The translations under genes were made by a program, and so were the position numbers. Shown here piece after piece: positions 1 through 6,857 of a DNA stretch of 33,881 nt. Source of the stretch: Thaumasiovibrio sp043421945 (GTDB lineage: Bacteria > Pseudomonadota > Gammaproteobacteria > Enterobacterales > Vibrionaceae); NCBI GenBank assembly GCA_043421945.1, contig JBHOGO010000050.1:1-33881 (forward strand), in the 5' to 3' direction. The notes under the pieces were generated by a model, which did no database searches, was not told where the DNA came from, and was given only the letters and a program-made list of their open reading frames with translations. Position 1 is the first letter of the stretch. The number at the start of each line of letters is the position of its first letter.

Positions 1-54
1 AGTTTGGCGAGTAAGTCAAGGCTACACCAAGAAGCTCACACTATAATCTTTGAT

Positions 55-1104
55 TTAGTGGGAGTAATTCACTGCCTTGGCTTCTATTGTGCTAGCTTCT
101 AAAACACTGGCCTCTAAAGCGTTACTTTCTAAGGTCTCCGTTGCCAAAATCTCTGTTTCTATAGCCATTGTTTCGAAGGTGTTTGTCTCTTCTGTGTGGT
201 TACTCAGTACGACAGAAGGAGCCGTTTGATCATCATCTTTACCCGCCATTTCAGCGATATCAGCGTCATAACGTGTGGTTTTAGCATCACTGATCACGAC
301 ACCATCATCGTTGCTTTGTGAACGTTTGCTTGTGATGATATAGGCATTTTCGAACCCAGCTTGTTGCGCAGCGTGTTGTGCTTGTGTTGCTGCGTCGCGG
401 TCTAAAAAAGGTCCTAGTCGCACTCGAAACAGTCCACGCTCTGTGTCTTCTTGGCTACTTACTTCCGTATCGTGTTGCTCAGCGAGCGGTGTGGCGCGTT
501 TGATTGCGTCTTCAGGCTGGCTAACGGCAGCAAGTTGAACAAAGTAACGGTATTCACTAATGACATGCACTTCGTCTTTATCTGGTTTAGCGACCTCAAT
601 GACTTCGATATGAACAGGCACTGTGCCTTTTTCTAAAGAGCCAATACGTTTCGCGGCAGCATAGCTGAGGTCAATGATTCTCCCTTCATGGAAAGGCCCC
701 CGATCATTCACACGAACAATCACGGTTTTGTTGTTTTCTAAATTGGTCACTTTGACATAGGAAGGAAGAGGTAGTGTCTTATGCGCCGCCGTCATGGAGT
801 ACATATCGTACACTTCTCCATTGGAGGTATAGTGCCCATGAAACTTTTGGCCGTACCAAGATGCCCCCCCCGTTTCTGTGAAACCTTTCGTATCTTGAAC
901 AATTTTGTAGGAGCCGCCACGGAGGTGATAGTCTTTGTTTCCCGCTAAACTGTATGGCTCGTATTTTGGTTGTGCATTCTCTAGGTGAACAACCGAAGGA
1001 GGAAGCTCAGGGGCGACATCATCAGCAAGGTCATAGCGCTCAGTCGGTGTCGAACTACAACCAGCTAAAATAATAATCGCCGAAATAAGGTGAAATTTAC
1101 GCAT
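55..1104 (-). CDS. rlpA: RlpA septal-ring lytic transglycosylase lipoprotein
   Basis: An outer-membrane lipoprotein that cuts glycan strands lacking stem peptides and gathers at the division septum. The 349-residue product has a signal peptide with lipobox LAGC (Cys16). A double-psi beta-barrel domain covers about residues 79-167, with the conserved RVNDRGPF segment around Asp134 and an ASWYG start. A SPOR domain at about 185-260 should bind denuded septal glycan. An acidic tail of about 85 residues follows the SPOR domain; residues 308-345 form five-residue repeats built on [LIF]-E-[TSA]-x-x, which I do not know from typical RlpA. Its ATG overlaps the rodA stop by one base (TAATG), so it is translated in the mrdA-rodA-rlpA operon. 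dacA usually follows and would lie left of the window. The family assignment is secure; the tail's role is unknown. Confidence 0.95.
   Translation of the reverse strand: MRKFHLISAIIILAGCSSTPTERYDLADDVAPELPPSVVHLENAQPKYEPYSLAGNKDYHLRGGSYKIVQDTKGFTETGGASWYGQKFHGHYTSNGEVYDMYSMTAAHKTLPLPSYVKVTNLENNKTVIVRVNDRGPFHEGRIIDLSYAAAKRIGSLEKGTVPVHIEVIEVAKPDKDEVHVISEYRYFVQLAAVSQPEDAIKRATPLAEQHDTEVSSQEDTERGLFRVRLGPFLDRDAATQAQHAAQQAGFENAYIITSKRSQSNDDGVVISDAKTTRYDADIAEMAGKDDDQTAPSVVLSNHTEETNTFETMAIETEILATETLESNALEASVLEASTIEAKAVNYSH
70..183 (-). repeat. 15-bp-period coding repeat in the rlpA 3' end
   Basis: Codons 308-345 of rlpA encode seven to eight degenerate pentads (FETMA, IETEI, LATET, LESNA, LEASV, LEAST, IEAKA). 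The period is 15 bp. In the plus-strand text it shows as recurring gcttcta/gcctcta/ctttcta blocks. The array is diverged rather than identical, so it is not a fresh slippage product. Confidence 0.7.
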
Positions 1105-2228
1105 TATGTCGCCTTAGAAAGCATTTTTCGGTGGGTGTGGATGGACATTAAAATACCAAAACCGGCTAATAGGGTCACCATAGAGGTACCACCATAGCTA
1201 ACGAGTGGTAAGGGAACACCGACAACGGGCAATATGCCACTCACCATTCCAATGTTAACAAATATATAGACAAAAAAGCTTAAGACAACACTGCCAGCCA
1301 TCATTCGGCCAAACGCGGTTTGAGCACGGCTAGCAAGGATCAGCCCGCGACCAATGATAAAGAGATAGATCAGCAGCAGAGTTAAAATACCCGCGAGCCC
1401 CCACTCTTCGGCAATTACGGCGAAGATAAAGTCGGTATGTCGCTCAGGTAAGAACTCAAGTTGTGATTGTGTTCCTTGCAGCCATCCCTTTCCGGTAACG
1501 CCGCCAGAGCCAATAGCGATCTTGGATTGAATAATGTGGTAACCAGCACCGAGCGGATCTGACTCGGGGTTAAAGAGAGTTCGAACACGAACACGTTGGT
1601 AGTCTCGCATCAAGAAAAACCACATCACAGGGATAAAAGCGCCAGCAAGTACGCCTGCTGATGTGATTAATCGCCAGCTCATTCCAGAGAGGAAGAGCAC
1701 AAAAATGCCGGATGCCGCGATTAAAATTGATGTACCTAGGTCAGGCTGCTTAGCGATTAAGATGGTCGGGACAATGATCATGACCAAGGCGATAACCAAA
1801 TTTTTAAAGCTGGGCGGAAGCGGGTGATTACCAATAAAGCGCGCGACCATTAATGGAACAGCAAGCTTTAATAATTCAGAAGGCTGGAAGCGTATAAAAC
1901 CCAGATCGAGCCAGCGCTGCGCTCCTTTTGAGGAGACACCGAAAAACAGCACGCAGAGTAGTAAAATGATACCGGCAAAGAACATGTAAGGCGCCCAATT
2001 TTCATATTGGCGAGGGGGGATCTGCGCCAATATAAACATGATACCAAAGGCCATACCGATACGGATAACTTGTCGCTCCATCATCGCGACACTTTGTCCA
2101 CTGGCACTCCACATGACAATAAGGCCAAACACTACTACCGCGATTAACCCAAGGAGTAGTGGCAGGTCGAGGTGGATGCGCTCGAACGCTGATTTTTTTC
2201 GACCAGTTACGGAAGATAGCGTACTCAT
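1104..2228 (-). CDS. rodA: RodA (MrdB) SEDS peptidoglycan glycosyltransferase
   Basis: RodA polymerises lipid II into glycan strands in the elongasome and works as a pair with PBP2, encoded just upstream. The 374-residue protein is almost entirely hydrophobic, with about ten membrane segments, as expected for the SEDS family. The conserved FLPERHTDFIFA loop holds the Asp region needed for activity. The C-terminal LPLVSYGGTSM segment is also typical of RodA/FtsW. The length matches the family's usual 370 or so. The start ATG overlaps the mrdA stop by four bases (ATGA) and the stop overlaps the rlpA start, so the three genes are translationally coupled. Confidence 0.97.
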   Translation of the reverse strand: MSTLSSVTGRKKSAFERIHLDLPLLLGLIAVVVFGLIVMWSASGQSVAMMERQVIRIGMAFGIMFILAQIPPRQYENWAPYMFFAGIILLLCVLFFGVSSKGAQRWLDLGFIRFQPSELLKLAVPLMVARFIGNHPLPPSFKNLVIALVMIIVPTILIAKQPDLGTSILIAASGIFVLFLSGMSWRLITSAGVLAGAFIPVMWFFLMRDYQRVRVRTLFNPESDPLGAGYHIIQSKIAIGSGGVTGKGWLQGTQSQLEFLPERHTDFIFAVIAEEWGLAGILTLLLIYLFIIGRGLILASRAQTAFGRMMAGSVVLSFFVYIFVNIGMVSGILPVVGVPLPLVSYGGTSMVTLLAGFGILMSIHTHRKMLSKAT

Positions 2229-4177
2229 TGCGTCACCTTACTTAGTGTTTGTTGCGGGTCTACTTTCTGTTCTTTTTTTTCGATCAGTACATGATCAAAA
2301 ATTTCCTTTGCAAGCGGCGCGGCATTACTTGACCCACCCCCCGCATTTTCGAGCACCATGGAAATCACAACTTCAGGGTTCTTATAAGGGGCGAATCCAA
2401 CAAAGAGAGCGTGATCACGCAGGTGCTCTTCAATTTCATCAGCATCATACTCTTGGTCTTCAGCAAGACCGAAGACTTGAGAGGTACCCGTTTTTCCACC
2501 AGACTCGTAGCCTGCGGATGAGAAAGTACGACGCGCTGTCCCTGAGTTGCCGTGGTTAACTAATCGCATCCCTTCTAATGCAATATCCCAATAGCTTGAG
2601 TTCACGTAGCTGATATCTTCGAATGGCCTTGGCACGATATCTTCGCTGCTGCCATCAGCAATATGCTTCAATAGTTGAGGCGCTTGTACGACACCACGAT
2701 TAACGAGCACGTTGGTTGCTTTCGCGAGTTGCATTGGTGTTGCCGTCCAATAACCCTGACCGATCCCGATAGGGATAGTGTCTCCCTTATACCAAGGCGC
2801 TTTATGGCGGACTTGTTTCCATTCTCTGGTCGGCATATTGGCTTTGCTTTCTTCAAAAATGTCGATGCCGGTATAGTCACCAAAGCCAAACTTATTCATC
2901 CATGTCGACATGCGGTCAATACCAAGGTCATAGGCCAATTGGTAATAGAATGTATCGACGGACTCTTCAATAGCACGCTTAATATCGACGCGACCATGCC
3001 CCCAACGTTTCCAATCTCGGAATGCACGGGTATTGCTGCGGTCGGTGCCAGGAATACGCCAAGAGCCACCATCATTACGAGTCGTTTTCGCTGTGATGAC
3101 TTCTTCTTGTAGCGCCGCGACAGCAAGATACGGTTTCACTGTTGATGCAGGCGGGTATATACCTAGGGTGACACGGTTAACGAGAGGGCGGCTATTATCG
3201 TTGAGTAGGCTGCGATACTCGCTGCTTGAGATACCATGAACAAACAGGTTCGGGTCATAACTTGGGCTAGAGACCATCGCTAAGACAGAGGCATCTTCTG
3301 GATCGAGAATCACAATAGCGCCGCGCTTTTGAACCTGTTTAACTTCGCCTGTCTCTGGGTCTTCGACTTCTTTCGTTAGCTTTTGTTGTACATAGAGCTG
3401 AAGGTCGATATCAATATTGAGGTAGATATCCTGTCCTGGGACGGGAGGAACATACTTCAAGGTTCGGATAACGCGACCGCGGCTGTTCACTTCCACTTCC
3501 TGGTAGCCAGCGATACCGTGCAGCAGGTCTTCATAATAACGCTCGACACCCAGTTTGCCGATATCACGAGTTGCTCGGTAATTGTTGATTTTCTCGTCGC
3601 GCTCTAAGCGCTCGATATCGCGGTCGTTAATACGGGCAACATAGCCAAGTGTATGTGTTAACGCGTCATTAAACGGGTAGTGGCGCTTTAGGTGAGCGCG
3701 GACTTCAACGCCGGGAAAGCGGTGTTGGTTGACAGAGAAAAGGGCGACTTCTTCCTCTGTCAGTAAGTTCTTTAACGGAACCGAGTTAAAACGGCGGGTA
3801 CGACGTCTCTCGCGTTCAAATCGGGTAATCTCTGCTTCAGTTAATGGAATCAGTTCTTGAATAGCTGCGACTGTTTCATCGATGTTTGGATTTAATTCGG
3901 GGATAACTTCGAGGGCGAAAACCGGCAAGTTTTCTGCGAGAACGACACCATTACGGTCATAAATGAGGCCGCGATTCGGCGCTACAGGGACAAACTTTAT
4001 GCGGTTGTCATTAGAGCGAGTGGCGTAATCTTCATACTGTTTAACTTGAATGGAGTAGAGATTAGTGAGCAGTAAGCTCACTAATACTAAGATACCTGCA
4101 AATGAGACAACCGCGCGGCGAAAGAAGAGCGCCGATTCAGCTCGATAGTCTCGGATCTGGGTTCGCTTTTGTCTCAT
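2225..4177 (-). CDS. mrdA: Penicillin-binding protein 2 (elongation transpeptidase)
   Basis: A DD-transpeptidase that cross-links new side-wall peptidoglycan and activates RodA. The 650-residue protein has a short cytoplasmic N-terminus, one membrane anchor (about residues 22-42), a PBP dimerisation/pedestal domain (about 65-240) and a C-terminal transpeptidase domain. All three active-site motifs are visible: S345-T-V-K348 (catalytic serine), S406-V-D408, and K562-T-G in GGKTGTSQ. It is somewhat longer than E. coli PBP2 (633). It begins 6 bp after rlmH ends and overlaps rodA by 4 bp, so it belongs to the rsfS-rlmH-mrdA-rodA-rlpA cluster. It is the expected target of mecillinam-type beta-lactams, from family knowledge. 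Confidence 0.97.
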   Translation of the reverse strand: MRQKRTQIRDYRAESALFFRRAVVSFAGILVLVSLLLTNLYSIQVKQYEDYATRSNDNRIKFVPVAPNRGLIYDRNGVVLAENLPVFALEVIPELNPNIDETVAAIQELIPLTEAEITRFERERRRTRRFNSVPLKNLLTEEEVALFSVNQHRFPGVEVRAHLKRHYPFNDALTHTLGYVARINDRDIERLERDEKINNYRATRDIGKLGVERYYEDLLHGIAGYQEVEVNSRGRVIRTLKYVPPVPGQDIYLNIDIDLQLYVQQKLTKEVEDPETGEVKQVQKRGAIVILDPEDASVLAMVSSPSYDPNLFVHGISSSEYRSLLNDNSRPLVNRVTLGIYPPASTVKPYLAVAALQEEVITAKTTRNDGGSWRIPGTDRSNTRAFRDWKRWGHGRVDIKRAIEESVDTFYYQLAYDLGIDRMSTWMNKFGFGDYTGIDIFEESKANMPTREWKQVRHKAPWYKGDTIPIGIGQGYWTATPMQLAKATNVLVNRGVVQAPQLLKHIADGSSEDIVPRPFEDISYVNSSYWDIALEGMRLVNHGNSGTARRTFSSAGYESGGKTGTSQVFGLAEDQEYDADEIEEHLRDHALFVGFAPYKNPEVVISMVLENAGGGSSNAAPLAKEIFDHVLIEKKEQKVDPQQTLSKVTQ

Positions 4178-4183
4178 TGCTCG

Positions 4184-4654
4184 CTATTCTCGGTGGTAAG
4201 GGTGGTTAGCGGTAATACTCCATGCTCGATATAGGCTTTCCGCCATCACAACGCGAACGAGCGGATGAGGAAGTGTGAGTGGAGATAATGACCAGCTCTG
4301 TTCTGCCGCGGCTTTACAGGCAGGGGACAGCCCTTCTGGACCACCAATAAGAATGGAGACATCACGTGCATCTAGTTTCCAACTTTCGAGCTGCTGAGCA
4401 AGCTGCTCGGTATCCCAGCGTTTCCCTGGAATATCCAGTGTGACAATCCGATTGCCCTTAGGCACCGCCGCCAACATCGCTTCGCCTTCTTTTTGCAAAA
4501 TACGGGCGATATCAGCATTTTTCCCTCGTTTACCCGCCGTAATTTCGATGAGTTCAAGAGGCATGTCTTTGGGAAAACGACGGCTATACTCTTTGTAGCC
4601 TTCTTCAACCCACTTGGGCATTTTGGTGCCAACGGCAATCAGTTGTAACTTCAT
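4184..4654 (-). CDS. rlmH: 23S rRNA (pseudouridine-1915 N3) methyltransferase RlmH
   Basis: A SPOUT-class methyltransferase that N3-methylates pseudouridine 1915 in helix 69 of 23S rRNA on assembled 70S ribosomes, using SAM. At 156 residues it has the family length. The start (MKLQLIAVGTKMPKWVEEGY), the central ILIGGPEGL (glycine-rich SAM-binding knot) and the C-terminal SLYRAWSI...HPYHRE are all diagnostic. It follows rsfS by 7 bp and precedes mrdA by 6 bp, the standard order in this cluster. The ATG start is unambiguous. Confidence 0.97.
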   Translation of the reverse strand: MKLQLIAVGTKMPKWVEEGYKEYSRRFPKDMPLELIEITAGKRGKNADIARILQKEGEAMLAAVPKGNRIVTLDIPGKRWDTEQLAQQLESWKLDARDVSILIGGPEGLSPACKAAAEQSWSLSPLTLPHPLVRVVMAESLYRAWSITANHPYHRE

Positions 4655-4661
4655 TCGTGCA

Positions 4662-4979
4662 TTAGCTCCACAGTTTTTCTAACTGATAAAGCTCACGAGC
4701 GCTTTCTTGCATGATGTGGAGCATTACGCTGCCCATATCAACAATAACCCACTCGCCATCTTCTTGGCCACTAATTCCAAAAGGAGGGAAGTCGGCTGCC
4801 TTGCTCTCTTTATCGACGTGGTCAGCGATAGAAGAAACGTGGCGGTTAGAGTTACCCGTACAGATAACCATGACTTCAGTAATGCTTGATTTACCTGAAA
4901 CGTTTAGGGTAACGATGTCAGCTGCTTTCATATCGTCTACTTTATCGACGATGAAGTCTTGAAGGTCTTGTAGTTGCAA
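4662..4979 (-). CDS. rsfS: Ribosomal silencing factor RsfS
   Basis: RsfS binds ribosomal protein L14 on the free 50S subunit and blocks joining of the 30S subunit when nutrients are short. The 105-residue product has the Oligomerisation/RsfS fold, with a conserved GKSSITE segment, the ICTGNSNRHV core and the usual ending ELYQLEKLW. The start is TTG, preceded by AAGGA six bases upstream; no nearby ATG fits the family's N-terminus. In relatives nadD lies immediately upstream. Here only about 106 bp separate rsfS from holA, and that gap carries a candidate promoter. Confidence 0.95.
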   Translation of the reverse strand: MQLQDLQDFIVDKVDDMKAADIVTLNVSGKSSITEVMVICTGNSNRHVSSIADHVDKESKAADFPPFGISGQEDGEWVIVDMGSVMLHIMQESARELYQLEKLWS

Positions 4980-5066
4980 AAGAAGTCCTTAGTTCATAGT
5001 GTTGAGCTGCATGATGGCAGCAATCGCATCTCTTTCAGCAGTATAGAGTACGCCTGAAAGCGAGGG

Positions 5067-5094
5067 AGTATAGCACTCACTTTTATCAGGGCAA
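5067..5094 (-). promoter_or_regulatory. Candidate sigma70 promoter for rsfS-rlmH-mrdA-rodA-rlpA
   Basis: On the minus strand, TTGCCC (5089-5094) and TATACT (5067-5072) are separated by 16 bp. The -35 overlaps the holA stop codon, so transcription would begin in the 106-bp gap before rsfS. A second TATACT lies at 5040-5045 without a good -35. This is a sequence match only; no other evidence. Confidence 0.45.
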
Positions 5095-6120
5095 GTCTGG
5101 TGGCGGTGCGCTTATTGGTAAGCCACACATCCCAAGGCAAAATTGGCGTAATCCCAACCAAATTGACGTGTCGTAGCTTGTTTTTGCCGAAACTTCGAGA
5201 GCGGCTAAATGTTGCATCAACAGTGTAACCCGTTGACGAGGCAGGCGTTGTAAGGCGCCTGTCAATAATGGGCGTCGTTGTTGCCAAATCTTGAGCTGCT
5301 CGAAAATATTCGATAAGGATTTTCCCTCTAACCCCATTTCATGAATGCGGTTGAGCTGAAACAGCTCCTTTTGGAGTGTTCTTAGAAGAATAATCGGCTC
5401 AACGCCTTCACCTTCAAGCTGTGTTATCACTCGCTGACTCCGTTTTGCTTGTCCGGCGAGTAGTGCGTCGACAAGCTGAAACGCCGTAAAGTGGTTGTGT
5501 CTGCTTAAGGACTCTTGCAGACGTACCAAAGTCAATAGCCCATCGGGGTAGAGTAAAGAGAGCTTATCTAAACTCTGCGCCAGTGCCATCAGGTTGCCCT
5601 CATGGGTCTGCGCTAGCATCTGTATAGACTCGTGATCGGCATTAAGATTCAACTTTTGACAACGCTGTTGAATGAAACGAGGCAGTTGACGGATATCGGG
5701 TGTATTGCATGGCACCCAAAGCCCTTGCTTAGTCAACGCCTTAAACCACTGAGCGCTCTCTTGGCGCTTGTTGATACGTGGCCCTGTTAAGATCACCAAT
5801 ATATCATCGTGGATTATGTCAGATAGGGTAACGAGCTGCTTACTGTAAGCGGCATTTAAGCCTGATTCAGGGATCTCGATATAGAGGATTTGGCGTTGTG
5901 AAAATAGGCTTAATGCCTGACAACAGTCGAATATTTCTTGCCAATCGAGTTGAGGGCCGATAGTGAAGTTATGCTTCTCTTCAAATCCTTGTTGCCTTGC
6001 TTGGCTAAGAATAGCTTGTGTCGATTCGGTGATGAGTAAAGGCTCGCTACCGAGCAGCAGGTACGCACGTTTGAGTGGCTGCTTTAGTTGCGCAGCCAAT
6101 TGTTCTGGGTATACACGCAT
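5086..6120 (-). CDS. holA: DNA polymerase III delta subunit HolA
   Basis: The delta subunit of the clamp loader. It opens the beta sliding clamp so that it can be placed on primed DNA. The 344-residue length matches the family, and the N-terminal RAYLLLGSEPLL segment is typical of the delta AAA+-like domain I. Domain III is all-helical (about 210-330), including a typical ELFQLNRIHEMG helix. As expected for delta, no functional Walker A motif is visible. It starts 3 bp after lptE ends and is probably cotranscribed with it. The next gene in relatives, nadD, is absent. Confidence 0.95.
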   Translation of the reverse strand: MRVYPEQLAAQLKQPLKRAYLLLGSEPLLITESTQAILSQARQQGFEEKHNFTIGPQLDWQEIFDCCQALSLFSQRQILYIEIPESGLNAAYSKQLVTLSDIIHDDILVILTGPRINKRQESAQWFKALTKQGLWVPCNTPDIRQLPRFIQQRCQKLNLNADHESIQMLAQTHEGNLMALAQSLDKLSLLYPDGLLTLVRLQESLSRHNHFTAFQLVDALLAGQAKRSQRVITQLEGEGVEPIILLRTLQKELFQLNRIHEMGLEGKSLSNIFEQLKIWQQRRPLLTGALQRLPRQRVTLLMQHLAALEVSAKTSYDTSIWLGLRQFCLGMCGLPISAPPPDLP

Positions 6121-6123
6121 GAA

Positions 6124-6741
6124 TTACTGTTGCGCCTCAGTGAGATCGTTATTTTGTTGTGTCTCTTCGATAAGTCGATTTACACGCGCAAGTTGACGCA
6201 TAATTTGAGAAACGGCTTGTTCACGCATCTCATTTTCGACCATCTCTCTTTCGACTGATTTTGCCAAGGCTGTTCGTGGGTTATCAAGGAAGTTTCGGTT
6301 TACTTGAGTGGTCAGGTTTAGAGGGGCCTGTTCCGGTAAACTGATCGTATAGGAAACTTCTAGCGTTAATTCGTATTCAGCACGTCGGCTGTTTTGATAC
6401 AAGGACAGCGTACGCTCATCAATGGTTTCACTTTCTATATTGAGATTTGCCGTTGTTACGCTAGCAGGCACATGCTCTATACCGTGTAGTGCCATTTGGT
6501 TTCGCATGACCCTTGTGAGTGTTCCGTAGCGGTCATAGCTACTGAGTGATACTTGGTTTAGCTCTTCAGGGAGTATGCTTGTATCTCGTAACTGAAAGCC
6601 GCAGCCTGTTATCGCTAGGGCTAGCAGTATCACAGTGAAAAGTTTGCGACATTGAGAGACAGGTAAACACGAGAAGGCAGCGAGAGTGGTGGTCAATGAC
6701 ATGAAGTGCGATATTGGTAAGCGACGGGAAACAGTAGTCAC
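6124..6741 (-). CDS. lptE: LPS-assembly lipoprotein LptE
   Basis: An outer-membrane lipoprotein that plugs the LptD barrel and helps insert lipopolysaccharide into the outer leaflet. The mature part begins CGFQLRDTSILPEEL, which fits LptE. The GTG start at 6741 has a strong AGGAG about 7 bases upstream; the next in-frame ATG (codon 14) has no ribosome site. The full-length leader therefore places the lipobox Cys at residue 47, an unusually long signal sequence with an RR pair near the start and RK just before the hydrophobic run. The C-terminus is a coiled, Gln/Glu-rich helix. It lies directly upstream of holA (3 bp) and downstream of leuS, the usual gammaproteobacterial order. Confidence 0.93.
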   Translation of the reverse strand: MTTVSRRLPISHFMSLTTTLAAFSCLPVSQCRKLFTVILLALAITGCGFQLRDTSILPEELNQVSLSSYDRYGTLTRVMRNQMALHGIEHVPASVTTANLNIESETIDERTLSLYQNSRRAEYELTLEVSYTISLPEQAPLNLTTQVNRNFLDNPRTALAKSVEREMVENEMREQAVSQIMRQLARVNRLIEETQQNNDLTEAQQ

Positions 6742-6792
6742 TGGTTCACTCCTTTTAAAAGATAACTACCTTGTAATTAGGCGGTAAAACAA

Positions 6793-6820
6793 CCTATCAC
6801 CAGCTTGCACTGGTGATAGG
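6793..6820 (-). terminator. Hairpin between leuS and lptE, likely leuS terminator
   Basis: A perfect 11-bp inverted repeat (cctatcaccag / ctggtgatagg) with a 6-base loop. On the minus strand it is followed by TTGTTTTA, a modest U tract. It lies about 38 bp past the leuS stop, so leuS transcripts could end or be attenuated here before lptE-holA. Confidence 0.55.
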
Positions 6821-6857
6821 TAGGGAAACTTACACGAGGCTTATTTTACCATAAGGC

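Noticed and set aside
2038..2559. A 173-codon plus-strand frame over the rodA/mrdA junction
   Set aside because: Antisense to two well-supported genes, rich in Arg/His/Ser as typical of shadow frames, with no recognisable domain.
4994..5287. A 97-codon minus-strand frame across the holA/rsfS junction, considered as a nadD remnant
   Set aside because: It shows none of the NadD nucleotide-binding motifs and mostly overlaps the end of holA in another frame, so it looks like a shadow frame.
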